A DNA stretch of 64,000 nt from Mytilus galloprovincialis (Eukaryota > Mollusca > Bivalvia > Mytilida > Mytilidae): the NCBI RefSeq assembly GCF_965363235.1, contig NC_134845.1, positions 65,067,261 to 65,131,260 on the forward strand. Reading direction: 5' to 3'. The position numbers were made by a program, and so were the translations under genes. This document shows, one piece after another, positions 11,201 through 22,176 of the stretch. The notes below the pieces were generated by a model, which had not been told where the DNA came from, made no database searches, and saw nothing but the letters and a program-made list of their open reading frames with translations. Position 1 is the stretch's first letter; every line of letters begins with the position of its first letter.

Positions 11201-12588
11201 ATGTCCTGAAAAGGTCATTTTCATTACAGTTTAATCATTTGCCTTTTGATTTTATTCTTTCATAGCCCATATATAAAGAAAAGTAAACATTTCCCCTATT
11301 GCACCGAGACCCCTACACAACATATCCTCTTTTTACAAGTGACAGTCCAAATTGCCGCCCATCTCAAGTTCATCCTGGTCAACCCATTTTTTATTTATGT
11401 ACATGTATAACCATGGAAGTATTATATTGACGTGAAAGGTTAGATCATAAACATGTTTTACCCCGTCACATTTGTTTATGTACTTTTCCAAAGTCAGGAG
11501 CTTGTAATCCTAAATATGATTTTCGTTGTTTGCTATGTGCAATCATAATTCGCCGTTTCAGAATCTAATGCATCCTGGGTAATATTTTCAAAAGTGTAAA
11601 CCAAAACGTCGTGATTGGTTAAAAATGTCATAAACAATGGAAATTTAACCAATGACGTGACGTTATTTTCATTTTGGGGTACGAACAATGAAATTACCCA
11701 TGATTCTTTAGATTCTGAAAAGGCCAATTGTTTTTTTTTTTTTTGTTTATTTCATGCCTGAGCTTATATTTCTTACTATACGGAAGCGATTTTCATCAAT
11801 GTCAAGACCGTATGATGACCTATCACTGTTTACATTCGCGTCCTTTGGTTCTGGTTGAAAATTTTCCCATTTCTGATCATAGCATACGTCTTTGTTATAC
11901 CAATAGATTTACTGTTTATGTGTTCACGTTCTCAATATACATAAATAGTCGCCACTGGTTGTTAAGCAATTAACACATTGACATCAACATATCTTATTGA
12001 CAAAAACATATATGATAAAATACAACCACTAATGAGGTCACTACAACATGCATTATTAAAACATGTGGCGGAGCTACACTACTATATTTTTAGATTTAGA
12101 TGTTCTATCATTTAACTTGATTGATCTTTTGATTAATTGGTTGTTGATGTTTAACGCCACAGACATCACTATTGGCTATTTCATGGCGGTCAGTATTTAA
12201 TTTGTAGAGAAGGCGGAGTGTCCGGTGTGAACCACCGACTTTCAGCAGGAAAGGTGACAGTCCTAGTTAATTGAAATTGGAGTCAAATACACCTGCCGCA
12301 CTGGCTCAGTGTTGACAGGCTAGTTATAACGTAGATGGACGTTATAATAGACCACTCGGCCACCGAGGCCTCTTGATTATTCGAATAACAAAACGTGGAT
12401 AAAAGAATGTATAATCAAATCCAGTTACCACTTACATATTAGAAAGCATTATTTGTATTTGTTCAATCAAGAGAGGTAAATATAACGACATCAATGTGTA
12501 TGATTTACTTACCTAGAGCTGAGTATGAACACTGAAACATATAGACAAAGAAGATTATAAATGTAGTATTAACCGTGTCGTTCGTCAT
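8215..12588 (-). CDS. secreted WSC plus PAN/apple-like domain protein, four exons
   Basis: Minus-strand exons: 12588-12513, 11205-11057, 10518-10371, 8483-8215. Donors are GTAAGT, GTAATT and GTACGG; acceptors CTTTTCAG, TTCTTTTCAG and AAATTGTAG. Intron phases 1, 0, 1 agree throughout and give 642 nt, 213 residues plus stop. Exon 1 holds a signal peptide (MTNDTVNTTFIIFFVYMFQC...). Residues about 29-124 are a complete WSC domain (DYIGCFVDS, FKYAGMQ, WCHCGNDPY, CSTPC, SQMCGGEWRLSIYRI) with its eight cysteines. Residues about 126-200 look like a PAN/apple domain: C166, C170, C176 and C188 in YCARVC, DCKLFSF and KLC, plus C198. No membrane segment follows, so the product is probably secreted. WSC and PAN modules bind glycans or proteins in known families; the ligand here is unknown. 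Exon 4 has no in-frame ATG and is easily missed. If the donor at 10371 is not used, translation would run on to a stop at 10312. A MITE sits in the last intron. Confidence 0.78.
8871..8990. repeat. hairpin-forming inverted repeat (MITE-like)
   Basis: Arms 'atcatgattgcgtctgaa' (8873-8890) and its exact reverse complement (8971-8988), with further weaker pairing inside (cgaagatg/catctttg). It lies in the upstream part of intron 3 of the WSC/PAN gene. Confidence 0.75.
9110..9245 (+). repeat. family X repeat, degraded
   Basis: Keeps the order 'atgcaacacaacagatt', 'acctatcctttcggagca', 'cgccagttttcgatgtg', 'tgtctttttcattctt' seen in family X, at low similarity. Intronic. Confidence 0.4.
9953..10262 (+). 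mobile_element. MITE with internal long hairpin, copy 1
   Basis: About 160 bp of single-copy-like sequence ('aatttaattttggatgtaac'...) is followed by a near-perfect hairpin: arm 10112-10178 ('aatgactgtaatattttttc'...) pairs with 10191-10256 around a GC-rich loop. A full copy in the opposite orientation lies at 20896-21195 and a fragment at 40330-40430. It is inserted in intron 3 of the WSC/PAN gene. Confidence 0.8.
12130..12372 (-). mobile_element. tRNA-derived SINE-like element
   Basis: Minus strand begins CCTCGGTGGCCGAGTGGTC, a good box A of a Leu/Ser-type tRNA head. A box-B-like GGTTCACACC lies about 120 bp on, and the element ends with GGCGTTAAACATCAACAACC. The tail 'cgttaaac' is shared with the SINE at 40.6-40.9 kb. 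The A-B spacing is long for an active tRNA promoter. Confidence 0.6.
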
Positions 12589-12734
12589 TGTACATTTATA
12601 TATATTAAATGGTTTGTTCACTTAAATATAAACAATTTCACCACCACATGGACAACATGTTTCGAACTGTATGTGCCATCCATGAATGAATTATGAAAGA
12701 ATTTTAAAATTTTAAAACAGTGGATAGTCATAAG

Positions 12735-12845
12735 AATTCTCGCTACATTGAAGACCCATTGGTTGCCTTCGGCTGTTGTTTGCTCTATGGTCGGGTGGTT
12801 GTCGCTTTGACATATTCACCATTTCCTTTCTCAATTTTATAAGAA
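12735..12845 (+). repeat. family B repeat, 3' end
   Basis: Shares 'gaagacccattg', 'cttcggctgt', 'tgctct.tggtcgg', 'tttgacatattc' and 'tctcaattttat' with the long copy at 37.9-38.6 kb and a short one at 41.3 kb. Confidence 0.65.
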
Positions 12846-13519
12846 CAAGAAATTACCGATATCAAAACTTTTCCGCAAACCTGAGCAAGATGAAATGATA
12901 TATTTTATTACGAAACTTTATAATAAAAGTGGCACAGTTTTAGCCGTAAAAGAAGTTCCTTTCGGAAATTGCATTGTTTTTATTTACAGAAGTGCAACCT
13001 ACAATATTTCATCAGTGCAATGAACAGCAATGTTTCATTCTGAAAAAGATATTTATCAGTCCTTTCTATTTTAGGAAATTTTAAATCTCGATTTGAGTTC
13101 TTTTGTTTTGATTAGATTTGCTTTACTTTTTGTTTTTGTGTTTACTCAATGTTTCTTAGTGTTGAGAGAAGATATAAAATGTTGTTCTGTAACGTTGTTA
13201 AAAAGGGAACCCCTCTTTTAACTCGGAGTTGAGAATATTTTTTTTATTTTTTTTTCTAAACAAAACAAAAATATTCGGATTCCCGACTTTGAAGTAAAAA
13301 ATCATTATATCAGCGAGAAGAAAAACAACATTCTTATTGAGACATTTCAATCAATTTAATAGTCACTTCTTTAAAAAAATAAACAGTGTTATGATTTCGT
13401 GGTACGAACACTATATTTAGAATGAAAGAAAAACATACTACCAACCACCCTGTCCCTCGGCTGATAAGCACGTAGTACGTTACGTTACAAACTAGTAGAT
13501 TCCTGTTTATTTGACCTAC

Positions 13520-13579
13520 CTGACATTCAACTTGTACAAATTGAAATATCAAAATCACTAGTTCAATTAGTCTATGCAT
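13520..13579 (-). CDS. possible signal-peptide exon of an unidentified gene
   Basis: An ATG at 13579 opens MHRLIELVILIFQFVQVECQ, a typical signal peptide, ending exactly at a strong donor CAG|GTAGGT (phase 0). A good acceptor (CTTTTTTTCAG) lies about 14 nt before the ATG. Phase 0 does not match exon 2 of the WSC/PAN gene, so it is not simply an alternative first exon. A possible phase-0 partner starting after TTTTTCAG near 13050 reads only about 17 codons. Unidentified. Confidence 0.4.
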
Positions 13580-13685
13580 GACACCTTCAAATCTGAAAAA
13601 AAGCAACTATAAAACAGAAATAGTTTATGATTGTGTATAATTTTTAATAATCTCGAATTGAATACCAGCTGATTTCTAGAATGTA

Positions 13686-14202
13686 GGACAGAAAGTCACA
13701 GGACAAAAAGTCACAGACAAAAAGTCACGGACAAAAAGTCACAGGACAAAAAGTCACAATTCATTTTTTCTGATTATTTTCTTTAAAGAAAAACAGCTTA
13801 TTTCTACAAAAATATTTTTGTATTTTTCTTTAACTATTGTATATATACCAACTTTGTAAACAAATAAAATAAAATTTATCAAAAATATATAAAAGATAAT
13901 CAAATAATTGTTAAAAAAACAAAATGTCAAAGTGGCTTGGCACTTAAATGGCTTCATTGTGCCAAGAAATATATCTTTTGCATGATTAAAATTAAATAAT
14001 TCTTGATTTTTCAAGTATAATGACACATTTCCTAAACTTTAATTTGAATATATGTATTAAAAAGTAAATATTTCAAGATATTTCTCTTATAAATTCAAAC
14101 AATTGTCAACAAATTATTTGTGACTTTTTGTCCTGTGACTTTTTGTCCTACCAAATTTGTGACTTTATGTCCTGTGACTTTTTGTCCTGTGACTTTCTGT
14201 CC
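13686..14202. mobile_element. foldback element with GGACAAAAAGTCACA subterminal repeats
   Basis: The left end carries five tandem copies of a 15-bp unit GGAC(A)AAAAGTCACA (13686-13757). The right end carries five inverted copies (14116-14202). The roughly 350-bp middle is very AT-rich and has no recognisable protein. The ends start GGACAGAAAGTCACAGG on both sides. No clear target duplication seen. Confidence 0.75.
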
Positions 14203-14569
14203 GTTTACCAATTTCGACACCTGTCTTTTTTTTTTTAAATGAACGATGCCCTCTAGATGTATCACTTTGTTTATTTGCTGTTGTTAGGTTGCTGTCTCGA
14301 TCATTTATGCATCTATCCTCTTTTATTCATATGTATTATAGTTGGCAACTAGCACCAGTTGCTCTATGGTCTAGTCTGACTAGTAAGTTATAAACCATAG
14401 TCTCATTTTATATCTTGATTATTTGGAGGGCATGCAAAAGAATGTCTTATATTGAGTTTGAAACAACAAAAAAGAACATTTTAGAGCCTTTTATCCGTCA
14501 ACTTATCAATATAGTCAGGTTCAACGAGTTCATATTGTTTGCAAATGATTCAGTATTAGATACAGAACA

Positions 14570-14725
14570 AAGGTAACAAAAACAGGCTGGTAACAACCGT
14601 CACCGTATAGTTTTTCTGCATGAGTAGTCAAGTCAAGTTCGATGCGATAGACGAGGACCTTGGCCTGACTACAAGTACAGACAAAACTATACAGCTGGTT
14701 GTTACCATTCCGTTTCTTTTGTTAC
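14570..14725. repeat. imperfect inverted repeat
   Basis: 'ggtaacaaaaacaggctggt' ... 'ccgtatagttttt' on the left pairs with 'aaaactatacagctggttgt' ... 'cttttgttac' on the right. Probable small foldback element. Confidence 0.55.
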
Positions 14726-15064
14726 GTTTGTTTTGTTTTTGACTTATATGACGATTTAATTAGAAAACAATACATTTTGCATTTAAAAGACGATGGCTTA
14801 ATTAAAAAGATTGAACATAAATTTGCATACCGGTTTATGTACTACGATGTTTGTAGATATTTAATCTTAATAAATAAGGGGTTTTGCGATAACACTAGCA
14901 CTTCTCACGTCTATAAATTGTGTGCGAATAAAATTATTGCTTATTTCTTTGATACATATCAGTGAAGAGGAGTACATTGAAAAGTTGGGAGGGGGACTTC
15001 TTAAAGTGGCAAGTTAAAAAAAGACCTTTGATCTATATTTTCTACATAATAGTCTAATAATAGC

Positions 15065-15160
15065 CAGAGGCCCTAAGCCGGGAATGTCACAGTATATATA
15101 CCCTGTCTGAGACCTGAATTACACATATATTACGGATTATCCCTGTCGTAATGGTTTTTT
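15065..15160 (+). repeat. partial copy of the 22.2-kb repeat
   Basis: 'ccctaagccgggaatgtcac', 'accctgtctgagacctgaat' and 'ttacggatta' match 22258-22330 in the same order. Confidence 0.75.
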
Positions 15161-15414
15161 TTTCCAGTGCCAGGTATTTGTTAAACATTCAAAATGCACT
15201 GAGCATATATATTCATTACAAGTTTATTTTTTCTTAATATTTTGAGTATCCATTTAAGTGCCAGTCTTTGTAAGGATCAGGCAATTTAGAAAAAAATTCA
15301 AAACATGGCCGATAAAAACCCACCGACCTAACCATCCTATTTTGAAGTTACCCTCATCCTGAGTTAGAAGTGGTAGGTCTTTTGATTCTGCGTGTCTGGT
15401 AATTCGAGAAATCT

Positions 15415-15870
15415 CCAGTTAACTTTTTGTTAGAATGATAGCAAATTACGGAGTTACAGATGGATGCAGTCCTAACCTGTACAGCAAGTTAACTTGATAA
15501 CCAGTCATTTCGACTGGTCAAAGTTAACCTATGACCAAATTTAGGACTGCTCTGGCCAGTCCTAGGACCAAAATCTAGTTAACTTGAAAAGCGGACTTGG
15601 TCCTAGGACTGTTTTTATGTCTGCCAAAAAGTTAACTTCGAAACAGGTCCGCTATTGATATAAGTTAACTTCGAACCAGTCCTGTCGTAAAGTTAACATA
15701 AGTTAACTTCGAAACCAGTCCTGCCATAAAGTTAACATAAGTTAACTTCGAGACCAGTCCTGCCACAAAGTTAACTTTTGCTTTGACAAATCCGATCGAA
15801 ACCAGACCTGTTCCCAAGTTAACTTTTGACTGGTCTGCTCAACACTAAGTTAACTTGTAACCAGGACCGC
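15415..15870. repeat. array of AAGTTAACTT palindromes with GGTCCTAGGACT motifs
   Basis: More than a dozen irregularly spaced copies of the palindrome AAGTTAACTT alternate with 'ccagtcct' or 'ggtcctaggactg'. The layout mirrors the GTTCTAGAAC terminal region at 42.93-43.33 kb, and like it is followed by the same satellite array. It may be the left end of a TIR element whose right end I could not find. Confidence 0.75.
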
Positions 15871-16089
15871 TCTACATCGATTTTTTAAAAATATTTTTTA
15901 ATATCTTTGTTTCGTAGTATAAACATCGAAAACAGTAAAACTAATACTTCCGTTATATATAAACAGGATTTAATACAAATATTTGAAAATAAAGTTCGCA
16001 TAAAACGTTGCTTGAAACACAAATTTATCTGTGATCTGCCAATCTATAAATTAAAAAACGATCTTGGTTACAATGATAACGGGCACTGA

Positions 16090-17880
16090 ATATATATTCC
16101 AAATTCAACCATATTTGCACTTTATTTATATGTATATCTATGAAAGAGCGTATTTTAGAGGAATACATCATTTTAACACATGACTACAAATTTTTTTTCG
16201 CATAAATTTAGGGTGCCAGCATGTCCTCCTTTTATTCAAAATATTGATGCATAAAAAATTTAGTTACGTTTTGATACCTCATGCTGACTTGTACAACAAA
16301 ATTATTTGACCACGTTGACCAAAACTGACCATGTGAGCACTTTTATTCATAAATCTATATACCAGCATACTAAATCAGCAAATTTTTTCAAATTTTTGTT
16401 TGCATAAATTTAGGGTGCCTTCATGTCCTCCTTTTATTCAAAATTTTGATACGTAACAAAATTTCAGTAGTTTTGATACCTCTTGCTGACTTGTGCAACA
16501 AAATTATTTGACCGTGTTGACCAAAACTGACCATGTGTGCACTTTTTTTTATAAATCTATACACCCGCATAGTAAATCAGCCATATTTTTTCAAATTTTT
16601 GTTCGCATAAATTTAGGGTACCAGCATGTCCTCCTTTTATTCAAAATTTTGATACGTAACAAAATTTCAGTAGTTTTGATACCTCATACTGACTTGTACA
16701 ACAAAATTATTTGACTGCATCAACTAAAACTGACCATATGTGTACTTTAATTTGTAAATCTATATACCAGCATAGTAAATCAGCCATATTTGTTATGTCA
16801 GGATTCAATGTATATTACAATGGACAGCAATATTGCTATACAATAACAACAATTTTTTGTTCGCATAAATTTAGGGTGCCAGCATGTCCTCCTTTAATTC
16901 AAAATATTGATACCTAACAACATTTCAGTAGTTTTGATACCTCATGCTGACCATGCTGATTGTACAACAAAATTATTTGACCGCATCAACTAAAACTGAC
17001 CATATGTACACTTTGATTTGTAAAGTTATATACCTGTATAGTAAACCAGCCATATCTTTTGTGTTAGGATTCAATGTACAATACAATGGACAGCAATATT
17101 GTAATACAATAACAACAAATTTTTGTTCGCATAAATTAAGGGTGACAGCATGTCATCCTTTTATTCAAAATATTAATACGTAACACAATTACAGTAGTTT
17201 TGATACCTCATGCTGACTTGTCCGGCAAAATTATTTGACTGCATCTTTTTAAACTGACCATATGTGCACTTTAATTTGTAAATCTATATATATCCGCATA
17301 GTAAATCAGTCATATTTTTTATGTCAGGATTCAATGTATAATACAATGGACAGCAATATTGCAATACAATAACAACAAATTTGTGTTCGAATAAATTTAG
17401 GGTGCCAGCATGTCCTCCTTTTATTCAAAATATTGATACGTAACAAAATTTCAGTAGATATGATACCTCATGCTGACTTTTAACAACAAAATGATTTGAC
17501 TGCATTGACCAAAAACTGACCTGCATATGTGCACTTTAATTTAAAAATCTATATACCATGTATACCCGCATAGTAAATAAGCCATATTTTTTATGCCAGG
17601 ATTCAATGTATAATACAATGGACAGTAATATTGCAATATAATAACAACAAATTTTTGTTCGCATTAATTTTGGAATTCAGCATGTCCTCCTTTTATTCAA
17701 AATATTGATACGTAACAAAATTTCAGTAGATATGATACCTCATGCTGACTTATACAACAAAATTATTTGACTGCATCGACCAAAAACTGACCTGCATATG
17801 TGCACTTTAATTTAAAAATCTATATATATCCGCATAGTAAATCAGCCATATTTTTGATTCAATGTATAAAATAAATGACC
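16090..17880 (+). repeat. satellite array 1 (seven units, about 205-270 bp)
   Basis: Units marked by GCCAGCATGTCCTCC occur at about 16215, 16417, 16621, 16878, 17143, 17403 and 17677. Shared blocks in order: 'cataaatttagggtgcc', 'ttttattcaaaatattgat', 'cagtagttttgatacctca', 'tgctgacttgtacaac', 'accaaaactgaccat'. From 16.8 kb on, units gain about 60 bp ('tcaggattcaatgtataata' plus 'ggacagcaatattg'). The open frames across it are shadows of the repeat. Same family as 45.33-47.11 kb. Confidence 0.9.
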
Positions 17881-18260
17881 GCTGTTGGGATGGCGCCTAA
17901 TTATGTCTGCTCCTGGCACTCCTGTGAACATGTTAGTAGGGAGGCAAATGTAAGCAATAAGGAAAACAATTAATGCAATTTTTTTTCCGCATACATTGAG
18001 AATGTCAGCGTTTCATCTCTGTATTCATAATATTGAACAGTCACTAGGGTGTGTAAAACGAAACTATTAGGCCGCATCATCCAAGTACATGTACCAACAC
18101 TGACATGTCTGAATATTCATTTGTGACTTTTAATAAAAAATGTATTTGAGGTTCTCTTCTGAATAGTATACTGTTAATCTATTATGGCGGTTGATTGATT
18201 TTGTTTGTAGTTAAACGTCAAGTGACAACTGTTTCATTCATGTGCACAAATCTCTCGACA
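17880..18260 (+). repeat. right-hand tail of satellite array 1
   Basis: Diverged end unit followed by non-repetitive sequence that also follows array 2 ('gcatcatccaa', 'gaggttctcttct', 'actgttaat', 'gattttgtttgtag', 'gtttcattcatgt'; compare 47.28-47.60 kb). Array and tail therefore form one composite element in both places. Confidence 0.65.
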
Positions 18261-18776
18261 AATCTGACGAATATAGCTCCCCTTAATTTTTATTTTCTAG
18301 TGCATTTCAACCAAACGATAACTTGAATTACCAAAACAAGAAAAGGAAACGAATATTATATTCGTGCACCATTATACAATTTGAACATAAATTAATGCCA
18401 ACTTGAGTGGGTTCTGTTTGTCATGTTTTCACCACTGCCTGATGCACCTTTTTTATCTTGACAATTTTTTTTCCGTTAAGAAAATGTTTTCAATAAAGTG
18501 TTTATATTTCATGTTTTGTGTTTGTATGTGTGTGTGGCTTTTGTTTTTTTACAACACACATATAAGAAAATTATTAAAAGATAATAACGGTTTCAATGCA
18601 TCACTTTTTTACTAGTACTTTCACTGCTTCCGCAGATCTTCAGGTAATGTGACTTGTATATAATAATAAATAAAACAATTGATTGACGTTAACAATAGTA
18701 TGACGTTAACAAATACAAGGGAGACTACTAATGTCATTTTAAGACTTTAAAATGTTAGTACGTTAAAATTAGAATA

Positions 18777-19200
18777 TCATTTATCATTTAATCGCGGGTT
18801 GAGAATGTTTATGAATAATTCTTCTTTCTTCCTCCGGAGAAAATCATTTTGACGATTGACCATATACAATGGAAATAATTTAAATCGTCCATTAGAACAA
18901 CGATGGAAACGGTCGTTTGCCCTGATGAGTGTTAAATCTTCATGGTTGGTATGCTGTCTATGTAAAGTCATTCTAGTCCGCAGTTAATTTTTTGTCTCTC
19001 CAACATAGAATTCCTCACAATTTGAACATATGATAGAATAGATGACGTTTGAACTTTTACAAGACATATTTTGCTTAACAGTAAAATGTTTTCCATTTTT
19101 GAAATAAATTGAACTTCCTTCTATTAAATTTGGACAAGTCATACAACGTTTATCGGTACATTTTTTTACAATTGGCACAGTTTCATTAAAGTCAAATTTT
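18777..19200 (-). mobile_element. Penelope-like element fragment, GIY-YIG endonuclease part
   Basis: Minus-strand reading gives CTDKRCMTCPNLI, then SSNVIYSIICSNCEEFYVGET, then LRTRMTLHRQHTNHEDL and GRFKLFPLYMV. This is the zinc-binding, GIY-YIG and following order found C-terminal to the reverse transcriptase of Penelope-like elements. One in-frame stop (about 18981-18983) interrupts it and no reverse transcriptase is found nearby, so this is a dead 3' fragment. Confidence 0.7.
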
Positions 19201-19330
19201 GAAGATTTTGAAAAAAAGGCAGGATGAGACACTTTGCAAAAAAAAAGGCAGGATGACAATTTAGTTAAAATAAGTCAGGATAAACTAATAAAAAAAAGGC
19301 AGGACCGAATAGAGTGAAAAATAAAAAGGC
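19190..19330. repeat. short repeats AAAAAAGGCAGGA
   Basis: Five copies of 'aaaaaggcaggat/c' at irregular spacing, followed by a run of about 14 C bases (about 19369-19383). Confidence 0.65.
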
Positions 19331-19974
19331 AGGACAGAGATTACAACTAAAAAAAAATGCAGCCCCAAACCCCCCCCCCCCCCATAAAAATCAAATGGTA
19401 GCTCCCTAAATATGAAATCTTACACTGACACACCCAATCCGAGTGGGATAACTATTTTACATCCCAGCTCTTGGGATCTAACACCTGTTAATTTACTGTT
19501 TTACTGTCGTACAACAGTTGTTTTATTTTGACAAATTGCATGCATTAAGAATATCTACCAGTCAATTACGGTCGATAAAACGTCGTTCAGTGCTATACCG
19601 CAAGGTTAATGAGTCACTTTTAGTACATTTATATTAAATCGATCTTGAAATATGTATATAAAACTTTCCCGTGCAACTTTCAACTTTTTTAATTTGTGTA
19701 AAATTGTTGAAATTGTGTAAATTTCACTTTTTCGGCAATTTCAGTTCCTAGATTTTCTTGCCTGCTTAAGTGGCAACACTCATCCAAAATAGATATATTT
19801 TCACTTCCTAACTCCGTACTAGTGCGTTTTGTTTAAGGTAACCAGTAGACAAAAAATGAGAAACAAAACAATTGAGAAAATTGATTCTTTTATGATATTC
19901 ATTATCTCCAAAAATGAAGAGAATAATAATGGATTGAATACTAGTAGTCATACCAAAGTGGTAACGTTTTGATA

Positions 19975-20480
19975 CAACCCTGCGGAAGTGTTACGGTCGC
20001 CAACACGATCTGGTGAGCCGTTATGGAATATCTAAGTCACAGGTGACCTCGAAGATATTCCAAATGTCCTAACCACGATCCCTTCATCCTGCCCTCTTTT
20101 ACTGAATTGTGACATCACCGAATGAGACTCAACAACGAATGTGTCTTTATCATGAGAAACACGACGGGTAGTACTAGGGGAGCAGGAGCCGCTTTATAGC
20201 ACCGGAGATTCCTAGTCTTGGACTTTGATACAATATTCTCAATACCGTAAGCGAACTTCCGGTTCGAATATAGTTATATTTGAATTGAAGCTTGCAAAAT
20301 CGAAAATATTTCTTCAGGATTCCAGGTTACGGAGATCCCTCGAGTTTTGTATACGGTTCGTGTTGCACAGTCTTTAGTTTTCTCTCTAGTGTTTTGTGAA
20401 CTTGTTTGTTTTTCTTCGTCTTTCTTTTCTTTGCCATGCAGTGTTGAAGTTTCTTTCGACATCACTTGGTATCTTCAGCC
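19975..20480 (+). repeat. family X repeat, longest copy
   Basis: Ordered blocks 'gatctggtgagccgttatgg', 'ccaaatgtcctaaccac', 'gaaacacgacgggta', 'aggagccgc', 'tcgtgttgcacagtctttag' and 'ttgccatg'. It extends family X further 5' than the copy at 1.6 kb. No intact protein. Confidence 0.6.
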
Positions 20481-20754
20481 TCTCGGGTTGTTTTTGTTAA
20501 TTTGATACCGTAAGCTATCTATAAATACCATATTGCTAAGTCTTTTTGAACTATTGAAAATAGGATTGGAATGCCTATAGTTCTGTAAGTGTATGACGTA
20601 CGATATATTTGGTGACGTGGACTTAAGATCTTTACGGTGGCTAAGTTAATTCGTTGACGTTATTAATCGGTATCTTGTTTATCCTAACAGCATAATAATC
20701 AAAGTACTGAAGTACTGACATCGGGTGATCGCAAGTTCTTGTAGATGATCACAA

Positions 20755-21230
20755 GCAATTGTCTCAGAAAAAAAAATCACATCTCTATACCTGAAAGTGA
20801 GGTTAATGAACAAAGATATATATTTTTCTGAAACAAGTTCGTGCGTGGATGATGACTAAATAACAGGGAATTCGACCTCACCGTAATAACTATTTAAGGA
20901 ATGACTGTAATATTTTTTCTGTCTATGAAGAAATAACATAAAAAATTTGGTGCACACTGAATAACACGCGTAGCGAGTTATTTAACAGTGTACACCACAT
21001 TTTTTATGTTATTTTGAATAGACAGAACAAATCTTACAGTCATTTCTTATAATTTAATTCTAAATTCCATTTTAAACCGTAGAAAACCATGAAAAAACGT
21101 TGATGACGTCAAGGTCACATGACTAAAGTATGTCTATGGGCTGATAACAAAATAACGTCAGCCAATCAGAAGACGCTTAACATCCAAAATTAAATTATTA
21201 TATTGTAGTGATACAAATCAGTATACACCT
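20755..21230 (+). repeat. repeat interrupted by a MITE; empty copy at 51.35-51.52 kb
   Basis: 'tgtctcagaaaaaaa', 'atcacatctctatacctgaa', 'acagggaatt..acctca', then after the insertion 'ttatattgtagtgatacaa'. The same sequence runs uninterrupted at 51350-51520, identifying 20896-21195 as a later insertion. Confidence 0.75.
20896..21195 (-). mobile_element. MITE with internal long hairpin, copy 2
   Basis: Reverse-orientation full copy of the element at 9953-10262, including the hairpin and the 'aacgtcagccaatcagaaga' part. Comparison with the empty site puts its ends near TAAGGAATGACTG and CATCCAAAATTAAAT. Confidence 0.8.
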
Positions 21231-21597
21231 GCCGGGTATGTTGTTATATATCATGTATATTAATATTTGTATATAGCAGTAACATGTATATATAATTTTC
21301 AACCATTTGTATATCATTCTATTCTAATATTCTAATAATACTGCAGTGCAAGTGCATGGTGGACACTCATCTGTAATTATAACTCGATTTTTCTAATAGA
21401 TTGGATTTAAGTAGGCATTCATATTATCCCGCAAAACGTTCTTAATATATTCTTCCGCATGCGATAACACAATTTTTCTGTACGTGTGCATAGATATTAA
21501 TGATGTTTTACTTATATTTCTAACGACAAAACATTTTCATATTAATTAATTTATGTTCTAAAAAAATATTTTTATCCGTATTCATTGAAGAAATGAA

Positions 21598-21867
21598 TTG
21601 ATAACAAGCGATAAGGAATGTTATATTGCACTCGATGATGTCCGCATATTTATAGATCGGTTACCAGTCAAAAACGACAGTTACTTAAGTAGAAATCTCT
21701 CTGGCAACAATACATCGGAATGCCCTCACGGTCAACGCGATGTAAAAAGCACTTTTCTGCTAATTAGATTTCCTAGTTTTCAAAGATTGCATTACATTTA
21801 TCATATAAATATAAGAAGATGTGTAGGATTGACAATTAAAAACAACTCTCCAGAAGAGATTAAATGA
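21598..21867 (+). CDS. unrecognised open frame, possible exon
   Basis: Eighty-nine codons without stop, opened by a TTG at 21598 rather than an ATG. It contains CYIALDDVRIFIDRLPV, two NxS/T sites, SECPHGQRDV and FPSFQRLHYI. Base composition is less AT-biased than its surroundings. No clear splice sites and no family I can name. Its end overlaps the start of a family A repeat. Confidence 0.25.
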   Translation: MITSDKECYIALDDVRIFIDRLPVKNDSYLSRNLSGNNTSECPHGQRDVKSTFLLIRFPSFQRLHYIYHINIRRCVGLTIKNNSPEEIK

Positions 21868-22176
21868 CACAGAAATTAACAACTATCGATCGCTGTACGT
21901 CCTTCAACGGCCTTTATCGTGTTTATTTAAGAAAAACATTGAAGAATAAAACGTTAATTTACATTCAACATTGATAAGACTACGTAAGATGTAGCACTAT
22001 TTAATTCCTTTATGAATACAATAGTATTGATGTTATGGAGAAACATGATGCATTCATGAGTTAAATCTTCTTAAATTCTAATCAAATTAATGCATTTAAA
22101 ATGCATTTTGTGGATGCGTGTAATATTTAGTATAAATAGCTATTACGACATTCGTGTATCAATATTATATGTTATT

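Noticed and set aside
16493-17183. Series of similar plus-strand open frames
   Set aside because: They translate successive satellite units in whichever frame is open and do not keep one frame across units.
21598-21700. MAM domain
   Set aside because: ALDDVRI fits the domain's last strand, but the preceding and following conserved cysteines and residues are absent.
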